Shown here piece by piece: positions 10,459 through 22,091 of a stretch of DNA of 60,000 nt. The stretch comes from Takakia lepidozioides (Eukaryota; Streptophyta; Takakiopsida; Takakiales; Takakiaceae): contig CM060731.1 of NCBI GenBank assembly GCA_030704615.1, forward strand, positions 44,208,001-44,268,000, in the 5' to 3' direction. Numbering within the stretch: the stretch's first letter is position 1; the number at the start of each line of letters is the position of its first letter. The notes beneath the pieces were generated by a model. That model was not told the DNA's origin, searched no databases, and worked only from the letters and a program-made list of their open reading frames with translations. A program made the translations under genes and the position numbers.

Positions 10459-12478
10459 ATGTCTCGTGAGGCAATGATAGCTGTGGGGCTTGTGAGCTTA
10501 CTTACGATCGTGGTGGGCAGGATTCTGTTTGGGAAAAAGAGCAGACTTCCCCCAGGACCGCGCCCATGGCCCATCATAGGCAATATTCACCAGATTGGCA
10601 CCTCTCCACAGCATAGCCTGACGGCGCTGTCTAAAATCTACGGACCCATCATGTACATGCACTTGGGCTCCCATCCCCTTGTTGTCGTCTCCTCAGCTGA
10701 AGCAGCAATGGAATTCCACAAAACCCATGACAAGTCGTTCGCAGGTCGCCCTCCATCCATCTCTGGAGAGATCTTCTCTAACCACTATACGAACATTGTG
10801 GTGGCTCCCTATGGTCCCTACTGGCGTCATTTGCGAAAGATCTGCACCCTGGAGCTCTTCACAAGCAAGCGGCTGGACGCTTTCCGCCCCCCTAGGACAG
10901 ACGAGGTGAATCACATGGTGAGCTCCATCATGGATGACATTCAGAAGGGAAAGGTAGTGGAGCTCAATGTCAAGCTGGGACATCTCGCTACCAACAACAT
11001 AACTCGCATGATGCTGAACAAGAGGTATGGAACTAGAGAGTACTCTGGGTAGAACTAATCCTCAGCGGCATTGTCAATTGAAATTACTTAAGGTGGTCTT
11101 GTTATCTAACGTAGCACATTCAGTCTCGAGCTCCACAAGGACCTGCAGACTAGAGTGTTACTGGAGAAACCACTAAGCACAAGTTTAGTGACCGGTGGGT
11201 AACTCTGGGTGCTAACAAGGACGACAAGTTGCACTGGCTTTGAAGGATTTTCAGAAGATCTTGAATTGGTTGCACTCCGGTTCTGAAGGTCTCTGCAGCT
11301 TAGAGATGGTACAGGTATTAACGTCAAAAAAAGTCGTTGTGGTTGCAGGTTCTTTGGGTTGGACACGACGGGGCAGGGGCAAGCCCACCGCTTCAAAGAA
11401 CTCGTTTTCACCTTGTTCAGTGCGAATTCCACACTTATCGTCGGTGACTTCATTCCGTGGCTAAGCTGGGTCACCTATGCATCAGGCTATGTAGCCTATA
11501 TGCGTAGGGTGAAGAAAGATATAGACGACTTTCTTCAGACATTCGTCGAAAGCAAGAAGGGTGGACTCGCTCGGAAAGGAGCGGATGAGATCAACGAGGA
11601 TTCCAAGGACTTCGTTGATGTGCTCTTGTCCATGCCCGCAGCAGATGGAAAGGGTCAACTGTCCGACGGGACGATCAAGTCTGTGATCCAGGTAACAACC
11701 CGTAACATGTCAAGAGAAAGCTGCTGCCTACATGTGATGCAAAGTAGAGCTTTAAGGACGATTGACGGTTTGAAAAAGGCGTGCACGCTTGGACAGCAGT
11801 GGGAATTTATCCTTGTTCCACTCATAACTGTGTTGAGGGGTGCATGTGCAGGACATGCTTTTGGCAGGGACGGACACATCATCAAACACAGTAGAGTGGG
11901 CTGTGGCGGCACTCCTGCGTCATCCAGATGTGATGAAGAAAGCGCAAGCTGAGTTGGACGCTGTGGTGGGCTGTGACCGCCCAGTCGATGAGACAGACAT
12001 TGTGAACCTACCCTACCTGCAAGCGGTTGTGAAGGAGGTTTTCCGCCTTTATCCCCCAGCACCTTTGTCCCTGCCACATATGTCCATCGAGCCCTGCACA
12101 GTGGGAGGCTATGACATACCGGCCAACACTCGCATGTTCCTCAACGCCTATGCCATCCAGCGGGACCCAGCCAGTTGGGAAAGGCCTTTGGAGTTCGACC
12201 CTGAGAGATTCGTTAAAAATCCTGAAATTGATATGAAAGGTAATCATTTCCAGTTGTTGCCATTCGGGGCGGGAAGAAGGATCTGCCCAGGAATGCCTCT
12301 GGGAATTCTCTTTGTGCAGATCGGGCTTGCTCGTCTCATCCACAGTTTCAACTTCAAGCTGCCCAACAACCAGGATCCCAAAGACCTGGACATGACTGAG
12401 AAATTCGGGGTCACCATGCCTCGCGCGAACCCATTGCACGTGATTGGGGAACCCCGTTTACCTGCACATTGTTATTGA
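10459..12478 (+). CDS. Cytochrome P450, plant A-type (CYP71 clan), three exons, apparently intact
   Basis: Exons are 10459-11024, 11349-11691 and 11852-12478. Introns 11025-11348 and 11692-11851 both have GT/AG borders and preserve frame, giving 511 residues. An N-terminal membrane anchor (about residues 5-24) is followed by the hinge PPGPRP (31-36). Later landmarks are the I-helix AGTDTS (308-313), the ExxR motif KEVFR (E365, R368), PERF (420-423) and the haem loop FGAGRRICPG with ligand Cys448. Nothing catalytic is missing. In-frame ATGs at 10390 and 10327 could extend the N-terminus, but the chosen start puts the anchor at the usual place. The expected product is an ER-bound haem monooxygenase that takes electrons from P450 reductase. 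Substrate and CYP family cannot be read from the motifs; phenylpropanoid/flavonoid-type or other specialised metabolism is only a guess from the clan. Confidence 0.93.
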
Positions 12479-15400
12479 TCGATCTTCTTTGCTTGTACCT
12501 GGCTTCATTACCAGACTGGACAAAGGGCACCTCCAGAAGCTGACAATTGAGGCTAGATCTGCGAGTTTGGTGGAGCTTGGAGTAAGTATACGACTTTTTA
12601 GGCCGGCTCAAGAGTTGGAATCTGGATTCCAGAGGTTTGATATTATTGATCATCTCCAATTCTAGTCTCCAGAACCTGTCAAAGTTTTCTGATCGAGGTA
12701 GACCTTGCAGAATCATATTCGATCTGTTGCATGCATAGCTGAACACATTGATCACGTTTGAAGTTTGTGCAATTACATAGAAACACCCATTTTGGACCCC
12801 AGCTCATTCTAACTCATATTCTGCAGTTGAAACCCAGTAGCTAGACAGAGATTGGTTTCCTCCTGCTCCGGAAACTTAGAATAAACCGCCTTGGCTTAAA
12901 ATTTAAGAGCTCAAAGCTGATAGTTGTAACATGTATATACAATGCAAAGCTGCCAGAGGTAAGATAGTATAGCAACCGAGGGAAGCTGAACATTTCTTCA
13001 AGTTCATAGAGCTATAGTACCAGGTATACGAGATTAAACTGTGTAGGGCTGGCAGTACCATTTCAAGGGAACCAGCAGCTCTGCATGGCAATATAAGTAG
13101 TGAGGCTCCAGAGTATCGAGATGGTTCATGCCTCAAATGTAATGTATGTTTCGCTTGGGCTTCATCTATAAAACTATGTGCAACAAACCACCTTTGTTTG
13201 GTAGTTTCATTCTGAAGGGTTTATCTGAAGTCGGGTTGCCCGTGTTCTTACAGTATCATCTTGACTTGGCTCATCACTGGACCCATTGATTGGGTATCTT
13301 GAGTCACAAGATGAAAGACCCATAAGAAGAGCATACCAATGTCTACATGTATGATTTGCTGAACGTTGATTTCTTTTTGGATACGAGGCCTGGGACAACA
13401 TCCAAAATAGATGTTCTACACCCAACATCTCACAACATTACGGAATGCACTGGACAGTAGGGAAAGCCAGCGCATTCCACCTTCACCATACCATGTGGTA
13501 CATATATCTTCACAGCTGTAGAGAAGATGTGAGATTCGAGACCATGTTTGTATCTGGAGTCCTCTGTTCACACTACTTTTTCACCCACTGTCCCTTCCCT
13601 TGACTGACTAATCTAACAAGTACAAACACTCACTTTTACGCGTGGAGGATGGAGATGTGCCCCTCCTTCAAACACACATCACAAAGGTTGTCTTTCCGTG
13701 CACTCCCGCAACTGGAATAGAGCGAGAGAGGAGGGTGAATAAACTATAAACTGTAGGATGCTTGCAGTGGTCAATCAACCATAGTCTGGTTGCTCTTTCG
13801 CAGAGGGGGAGAGTAAAACTTGAGATTGCCACCGATCTAGCAGCACCATAACCATCTCACTGCCCGTTGCGGAAGGCGGATTTGCTTGCTTTTTCCTGAC
13901 ATCCAGACAGTCATGCAAGGGAGAGAAAAGGTCCACAAGATAGAAACTGAAAAATATATTTTTAAAAATAACTGTCATGGCTTTCTTGCCAACTTTGACA
14001 CAACAAATGGTTTTTGACAACTTCAGGCGTCACCCTCTGTGGAGCTTTGAAGCACAAAACAACGCCTATAATGACTTCTATCCTTGCGCACTCGATGTAC
14101 AAAAGTTCTCCGTTGGAGCCCTTAACAGGTTGCCACATCGCAAATCGTGATTAGATCCCATGGAGAGAGCCCACCGTGACGTTGAAAAATCTCTGTAGAT
14201 CCAGCCTGGAGAAAGGCTGCCAGTTGCTCCTGGATCTTCTCTTGACAGGAAGCCCTCCCCCTTCATGCTGTACAGGGGAAGGAAACTTTAGAATTTTCCT
14301 GTTGCTACCTTTCCGCAGTTTATCCTAGTGTACACGTCAGCCCAGCGAGTTTCCCACCATCGCGAATCCCTGAAGGATGTCACCAACCCCTTCAACAGAG
14401 GTGTTTGGGGCCAGCAAGTAAGAGGCCAGTGGTGGCCAGTACTGATCATGTGTTTTCTATTCAAGACCAAAGGAGGGTTCCCCAGTTTATAGAGGTTTCT
14501 GACCTCGACAAATCTCTAGAAGTGGCCAGCACTTGACCACTCGGGAAGATGTTTTGCCCTGGTGCCAGAATGGCGCATGGGTCAAACGTCTGTTTCCAAT
14601 TTACAAAAGCATCCCACTGGCTTTCGAAGTGCCGCTCCCATTGTGCATGCTCATAATACTGCGGGAGGTATGCTTGCCGCCCAAGCTTTCACATAAGCTC
14701 GACACTTTGCTGTTCCACTCAATTTAACTGCCAAGACTGGGACCTGATGAAGGGACATTACTCTTGAGGAAGGCCACAATGTAGAACACATCCTCGTCTG
14801 GTACCACCGCTGAGGCACGCCTATCCCATCTGCAGGAGAGCGAAGTTACGTCAGGATCATTTCAATGAGCAGTACCGAATCCAAAATGACAGATGCCGAA
14901 AGTGTCTGGGGGAACTGTTCTGAACTCTTGTATTGATACTTTGTCAGCCAGACTCTCTCACTTCTAGTGTTGAAGAAAAAACTAGAGGAAAGACTTGTCT
15001 TATATAGCTATTAACTGACTTTTAGAAAGGGATGCATACCCAAGTTTGCGAGCAAAAGGACAAAACCGCCAAGACAGAGGTCGATATGCAGGCAAATTCC
15101 ACACCGCAAAGCCAACACCCCTAGTTCCACCCCTATCACCTTTTTCTGCTGACAAGTTGCATCAACAGACATCTCCTCCACCTACTGCTTCCTCTTTCCT
15201 CAAGAATGCCCATCTGGCAGTTGATAATCGCGTCGATGCGCTTGGGCTGTGAAGGCTCTCAGCCACATGGATAGTTCAATGTGCTCATCAGCGCCTGACC
15301 CGAAGATGTTGATCATCCAAGGTACCTTAGCATGGCGCACCCCTCCTGTTTCAACTAGGCTTTGGAACCGATTGTAAATGAGTAAGCTCTATGAACTCTA

Positions 15401-17604
15401 TGAATCCAAGACCCCATAACATCCATTCTCTTGCCTATACCATAGTATACATTTCTGCTCCATGGTTATAAACAAACATATTTGTATGCTTACAAATTAG
15501 CACAAGAGTATAAGGTACCTCGATAGGGTCAATCACACCATGTGGAAAGCCTGACGAAGAGCCCACAACCTGTAGGCAGCACCAATACACACCTGAAACA
15601 CCCACCTCCTTAATAACCACCAGTGTGTTGACCTTCCGAACCCTCCTCAACCACCTCACTTCATGGAGAGAACAATGGAACAGAGTTTGGAGGTAAAGGC
15701 TAGAACTGTGGTGCATGAGCAGCAGGAAGGCAGCAGGATTCTATTGAGATACAAAACAGGAAAACCATAATCGGACTGCAAGGTCATATTGCCCATATAC
15801 CAACTTCATGCCAAATACTCCATTAGTGGTTTAGGATTTTGCATTACAGGAATTTGAGTTCTTCGATGATGCGTAGTGTATGGATCCTCTCCGCAAGGCG
15901 TGTGAAGTCAATCATTTGCGAGTTGCAATTCACAAGTTACATTGGGCTTGTTTTGTGAATGCAACAGAAACACCTTCAATTGCTGTACCGACTAAGAGAG
16001 GAGGAGACCTAACTCGGTATTCATTAGTTCTGTAAACTCAAACAAGAGAAGAATTCAAAAATCACTTGAAAATTCAGCCAAGAGTGAGATAGTGTTAGAG
16101 AAAGAAGAGAAGAAACATATGGGTCTAATGGATCTAATGGATCAACAAGGATGCCAGTCCGTGAGTATCCCTTCGGCCACTTCCTCATAGTTTACCGTCT
16201 GGCAAGGCTTATTACGTGTGCCGAGTAGCAAAATCCATTGCAAACAATTGCATCATTCCATAGAATCTGGCAATCTCAAGTTGGAAGAGAAGGAATTCTC
16301 AAAGATATACAGTAACTTTGAAAGTGTGGTGGAGTTGGCAAGTGTTGTTAAACAAAACGCGAAATCTCATGCGCAAGTTATCCTCAGTCTGGTCAACTGT
16401 AAGAAAGGGTTTCGTACGCTAGGTGTGAATTGTGTGCTTTACCTCAGTGTAGCCATGTGGGCTCCTGTCTGACAGAAGGTACAGCAAAGACACTTGTGGG
16501 ATGGTAGAGAAGCATCCGGAGTATGTCATATGTGAAGGCAATTACAAATGTCACACATGTTGCTGCAATTGCTCTGCAGGTCACTGCATGCTCAAGGAAG
16601 TAGAGGTAGAGAGAGAGAGACCATGCACTCATGAGTTGTTTGCCATAGCCTTGGCAATGGGCTGAACAAGATGGAATAAACACTACCATTGTGAAGGGCT
16701 CACTCCAGTAGTGGTACTTACCTTGGTACATATAATTGGTTTGGTTCGGGCATTCCAGATTTCCTCTAAAACTCCCTTCATGAGTTCTGCTGTGTGAGCT
16801 GCCCAGAAATTAGACCCAAACAGGGCAAGGGGCTTTTAGGCTCAGCCTCGAGATTTGGCAAGTTGTTGGATGAGAGAGACAGAGAGCTATTAATTTATGG
16901 CAAGAACATTACTAAAATCACTCAATACGACACACAATTGAGGCAATCAGAAGTTGGCTAGATTGAGAAACTGAGCCTCAAGTACAGCCGCACCAATTGA
17001 CTCCAAACACCTGCACTAGTTACAGACTCTCACTACTAGTGCAGCCAAAAAAGGAGACCATGTAGGTCAAGATAAGATTTGAGACCACATTCTACTTCAT
17101 ATCTAGTGATACCTTAACCTCAAATCAGTGAAGTACAACTGAAAACTATTCCTGAATCAAGACACCAACCATATTGGTGGTTTCACATGTCAGTTGTTCA
17201 GTAGTTCCATCTCTTGATGAAGAGAATATCTCCATCATATCGCCACCACTAGGAGGGCACAAGCACCTTCTTTGACTTTGTTTAAATTTCAGGCGAGTGT
17301 GAGAACTGCATGTCAGGCAATGGAAGGGAAGAAGGACAATGGAGAAATCTTAAGATGCCAATGTCATAACCATGTGCCTTCTGTGTCTCCCACAAAGCGC
17401 CGCAGATGCAACCAGCCACACATCAATCTGCAGCCTGTGCGCTGTCATACATTACATGTTTTGAACTAAATGAAACCGCCTTCAAAAGAGCAGTAATCTG
17501 CAGTCATTAAGTCTCCGTACATTACAAATTTTGCACAGAATCAATCCACCTTCAAAAACAAGAGGAAGTTGTGCAGCATGAGGTGACAGGTGAAGGAGCA
17601 CCAT
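12479..17604. other. About 5 kb without a recognised gene
   Basis: Both strands carry only short open frames without recognisable domains. The stretch includes the 3' flank of the P450 and of the downstream SFT2 gene. The only notable item is the repeat at 16675-16830. Untranslated regions or a short lineage-specific gene cannot be excluded. Confidence 0.4.
16675..16830 (-). repeat. Exon-like repeat with AG...GT borders, related copies at 33280-33365 and 37240-37395
   Basis: On the minus strand GGGTCTAATTTCTGGGCAG is followed by about 80 nt beginning CTCACACAGCAG and then AAG|GTAAGTACCACTACTGG. The 37.3-kb copy (plus strand) keeps the same acceptor-like and donor-like borders. The 33.3-kb copy (minus strand) keeps the donor side. 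One frame of this copy is open, but the encoded peptide is not recognised. It could be an exon of an unrecognised gene that was later copied into the 31.8-43.6 kb elements, or simply a repeat. Confidence 0.4.
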
Positions 17605-19932
17605 TTATCTCCCAAAACATTTGAGGACCGAGGATGTGACCAAGGACGTGAGGAATTGCATGCCTGCAGACCCTCCTGGAAAATATGACACTACATAATA
17701 TAACAAAGCGAGGACCTGCACACACAAATACAATTATAAGTTTCATCAAGCTTGTAGACTTGCTGCAACATATCTCTTCACTCTTCACTGAACATTGCAG
17801 TGAACGGTCTTGACATCTTCGGACACTATTCGAACACTATCTAACAACTCCTATCCAGTCATTTGCCTGGCGACTCTTGTTTGGGATATTGACTACTTAA
17901 GCATGTGCCAAACTTGATGCAAGGTTTTATCAGGCCTAGGCCCAAAGCTTCAATGATGGGGGCCCAAGGCCAACTACAGCTCAATCAATAGCAGACATTC
18001 GTTTGAAAGAATAAAAGTTTAAGAAAGGCCAGACCTGAATAACTGAAAAAATCACAGAATATATGTAGCTGTGGAGAACCATGGACACATAGATTGTGGC
18101 TGCCATGCTCCCAATAAATCCTGCTGTAAACGGCCATCTCTGCACCATCAAGGCTTCCAAATTAAAATTCACAACAGTTCGAACCAAAGGATGGAGATAG
18201 AGAGACACCCCACTAACATGTAAAAGGCATCGTTCATAATTAGGACAAAGTAAAGAAACATATTTGACCCATCGTGCTCTTGAACAGAGAAAGCAAGCAT
18301 TTGGCTTCGTGATTCCTTAAAAGAGCTTGTTGCGAGATACCCATGGTCCCTTTGCTGCAATAAAACCTAACCCTGTCCTGGTAGGTGGAAGCTCAACCTG
18401 ATTGTTCGGCATACCCAGGTTTCATTTGGCCTTTGTGAATACTCTCCCTGCTACCATTTACATCGATGTTCAAGAGAAAATCTGAGGATGGCAACATCAC
18501 TGCTGGGAGTGCGGTGAGATTCTGTTTGCACTAGCGCACAAGACGAGGGCTTTTGATGGACACTGTACAGAACCCATTCCAAGATTTGCACATACTGGAA
18601 CTCAAGTGTTGTCAGTCTACGTTTCTCCCTTCCCCTTTCTTCTGCTACTTTGAGGCTGAGCACAGGGGCCAGAAGTATACAGAAGAGAGAGACAGGGACA
18701 GGGACAGAATGTCCGCATGCCAAACCCTGCGAACGTTGGCTTGCCATAGCCTTACGGCCATTGACCTTCAGGAAACTAACCCTCCAGAAGGCTTTTGTGG
18801 TGTTCGCGCCCACCAAGGCTTAGAGACAGACAGGGACAGAGAGAGGGCTCTGACAATGGTCCAGCTGCATGGTTACATGACTCACTTCCCCACAGGCTAA
18901 GCCTCACTGAGGTGCACAAAAAGTTAAGACTAAGAATACATCCCTGTCTCTCTCAAAACACACACACAAGCATAGACAAGGCAGAGCTGAATGCAACTCA
19001 AGCAGATAGAGACAAACTCACCTCTTTGGAAATCATGTGGAGAAATTGAGTTTTGGGCCCTTTTAGTGCAAAGAAGGCGCCCATGATGAAGATGCAGCCA
19101 AGTGTGAAACAGATGGCGAATTTTTGAGGCATCAGTGCCATGACTGGCAGAAACATTGTAAATGCCATCAAGATGAAGAAGACACCTGCTGCAGTCATGA
19201 CCGCAAAGTACGTGATTGCCGTCCTAGATGGCACAAAGCTGGCAGCAGACTGTACATTTCCAGGAAGCTCGCGTACTCCTTTTGTCACTCTGCCCACAGT
19301 CTCCAGAAATCATGCTATGAACTTCAGCCTTTCAACTGCCCAAGATTATTTAGATGGAAAATTTCCTAAGACATTGAGTACATTGTACTGCAATCAGTTG
19401 CTGAATTCATTTCCAAATCAAGGTTGAAATCTTACTGTCTGCCTATGGCCCCTATATGCCCATAATCTGGACAATCGAAGTTGCGTCGTAATACAAGCAC
19501 TATCACAACGGGATATTACTATTACCTGCACTAATGAATCATCTCACTCTTGTGCAGCTACCAAGTTTCCGTGAACTACAATAGATAGGACCTAATATTA
19601 GTTCACAGACTTGCACAGGGTCTCATCGGTCCTATGACCAGCCGGTAAAAACATGCGCAGCCCCAAATCCAAAGCTAATTCGTGACCAGATCCAGTAAAT
19701 AGTCCTCCACTTACGAGTTGAAGGCGCCAACAATGGTACTATTGGCTGACTTGAGGAGCGGAGCAAGCGACTCAGGCACGGAAGCTTCCAGATCCAGCCC
19801 AGTAGATGCATCGGAAGAAGCATCAGGGGCGCGGGTTGCAGCATACGAGTTCCACGCTGCCAGCACCGAGCCCGGCTTCTCTTGCTCGCTACTTGGTCCC
19901 CCCGCAAACCACGCCTGCATCCTGCCCTGCAT
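17605..19932 (-). CDS. SFT2-like vesicle transport protein, four exons, intact
   Basis: Exons on the minus strand are 19932-19715, 19289-19022, 18139-18035 and 17715-17605. All introns are GT/AG and all phases agree, giving 233 residues. The order is a polar N-terminus with the MQ.WFAGG start typical of plant SFT2, a GVRELPGN segment (about 77-84), then four membrane segments (about 97-120, 130-148, 166-187, 188-209) with FFALKGPK between the second and third, and a C-terminus ending KCFGR. This is the Got1/Sft2-like family, Golgi/TGN membrane proteins that in yeast support endosome-to-Golgi traffic. An upstream in-frame ATG at 19962 would add ten residues. A GA-rich tract (sense strand) lies just upstream. 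The YIP1-like gene is about 2.2 kb upstream in the same orientation. Family assignment is secure; the plant role is inferred. Confidence 0.93.
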
Positions 19933-19984
19933 GGCCTCCCTCCACCCCTGCGCTCGCTCCACAACGGTCGCCAGCGTGCCCAGC

Positions 19985-20065
19985 TCCTATGGAAATCTCT
20001 TCTCCTCTCTTCTCCTCTCTGCTCCTCTCTCCCCTCTCTCTCTCTCCCCTCTCTCTCTCTCTCCC
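19985..20065. promoter_or_regulatory. CT-rich tract (GA-rich on the SFT2 sense strand)
   Basis: Runs of TCTCCTCT and CTCTCTCT lie about 50-130 bp upstream of the SFT2 start codon. They would be GA-repeats in the leader or core promoter of that gene. GA-rich promoter elements and leaders are common in plants; the role here is inferred from position only. Confidence 0.45.
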
Positions 20066-22091
20066 CGTTGTAAGTAGAAGGAGGGTTTCAAGGAAAATCC
20101 TGCTGCAAGGAATGCCCAACCCCACACTTCATCCATCCCTCAGAGCCAAAGCTGCATGGGAGATGTGAGAGAAATGGATGGATGCCCTCTGCAGTACCCA
20201 GCTCTCTGAATTCGGCATGACTCTCTCTCATTCAACTCTTTAGTGGGTCCCTCCGCCCACACTGGGTGTTATTGTTCTGTTGGGAATTCTCGAGAGCTTT
20301 TCGGTGTTTGCTTTCACATGGACCAAATCAAGCAGTGACTCTCATGCACGTGAATCGCAACAATAAGTGCACAAGTATGTATCTGAAAAGAGTAACGAAA
20401 CAGCAGCAAAAATCCTCGCAGGAGAGACTATCTGGGCTTGACTGGAGATCATTCTAGGTGTTTATTGCGCCCTTCGTGCTTGTGCAATGGTGACATTCTT
20501 TCGTCAGCAGTCATTCACCCACATAGGAGTACCAAATCTCTCTTTGCCGATGGTTAATATTTGAATGAACTCTTTTGCTTCTAGTAAGTCGATCTCTCTC
20601 ATTGTTCACGAGTGTTGAAGCCACAGTGGTGCAAGCTCCAAATGAATCATATGGGGCTGTGTAGTCCGATCTGAAGAAGACGTAGTAGAGGTTGGGTAGG
20701 TGTGAGTAGGGCATTTCACATATTCTTTGGATATTACCCAACATCAGTTCCAGTTGGGGGAAATTTTGAAGGTCAAAAAAGGAGAGACTATTGGAGCAAC
20801 CAATAGGGATGTAGGAAAGGGTGCAGTAGAGCGAAGCAGGAGGGTGATGGGACATTCAGGCGCCCATTGTGGGATTGTGCACACCAGGAGCGAACCAGCC
20901 TTCTAGAAAGCCAGCGAACTGAGAGGGTATATAAGGGAGGGTCTAGGCCAGTCTTGGACTGCTGTCACAAAAATAGGATACCAGACTGGTCCTGGTATCA
21001 CAAGGGCCCGTGTTTCCCAAGACCGGTATGGTCCTGGTATTGGTGTAAGGGTCCTAGTTGATCTATGAAAGATGAAATGGTCTTATTAGACATTGGGTTG
21101 CTGATATGTGGTGTTGCTACGTAGGGTACTTGGAGATGGTGAGGAAGTTGATGGATGCGACAAAGAGAATCCAGGCAGGGTAATCCTACTCTCCCTTTTG
21201 GTAGGCTCTGTAAATTCACTGGACGTTAAGGAAACTTTTATCTTTATCTTTATCTCCCTTTTGGTTATTAAACCTTCTCTTGTTCATAGCTTTTCTGCAT
21301 CTAGAGATCTAGGAAAAGCCTCTTCGAAATCAGTCAGCCACCACTCTGTCCATCGCCTCTGTTTCACCTTATCTGTTATCTTCCAGCCACCAACATCCCA
21401 AACAAATCTCTTTGAAGGTGCTCATTCACCTTTGCTCATGAGAAAGGATCTACCACTATCATGGACTGTATGAACATTTCATGTTGTACTTGACTGCCAA
21501 CCGTACTCCCTCGAGCAACCAACAGCTTTCCACTCCCTTCTGCACACCACTTGAATTGGACGCGTAATCAAAAGGTACTCTTCCATCCGACAGATTTGAT
21601 GTAACAGTTGGCTTGACCTCACCTCAAAAGTGACGAGTCAAGAACCATTTCCTGTGCAAATAGTAAGAATCTTCAATGTAGGAGCCTATCAATTTGTACA
21701 AGATTTCAGTCCACATTGGTACAATAGTGAAACTGCATCCCCCTTTCAAGCCCTCTTAACAGTCAGCAGCTTGCATACAAGATTCCATGACAAGAGTATG
21801 CACCCTGTTCATCTTGCTTGAAAACCGGTGAAGACCCTTTGCCTTCACTGTGATACTTCCATCAATTAATCACATATTGAGGCACTTCAAGATATCATCA
21901 GAATGTCTATCTTGTGGCCAACAAGGACCTCCAAAATTGCTACACGGCACGAGGGGGTAACAATGGCGCCCAAATGTTTGATTGATGCGTCAGAAGTTGC
22001 TTTCAGTAGTATCCATAAGGATGAACAATGAGGACTATGGTCACTCCAATAGGATTGACTATGAGAGACCAGTCAAGGATACCTTGCCATC
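20066..22091. other. Intergenic between the SFT2-like and YIP1-like genes
   Basis: No recognised coding region. It contains the SFT2 promoter side and the YIP1 3' flank. A TATAAG-like element near 20930 has no gene linked to it. Confidence 0.4.

Noticed and set aside
18998-19021. Continuation of SFT2 exon 2 into the sequence encoding VSLSLSA
   Set aside because: A consensus donor GTGAGT lies after SKE, and exon 3 starts RWPFT as the family requires.
19632-20168. Plus-strand and other-frame open reading frames rich in Ser/Pro/Leu around 19.7-20.2 kb
   Set aside because: They are other-frame readings of SFT2 exon 1 and of the CT-rich tract.
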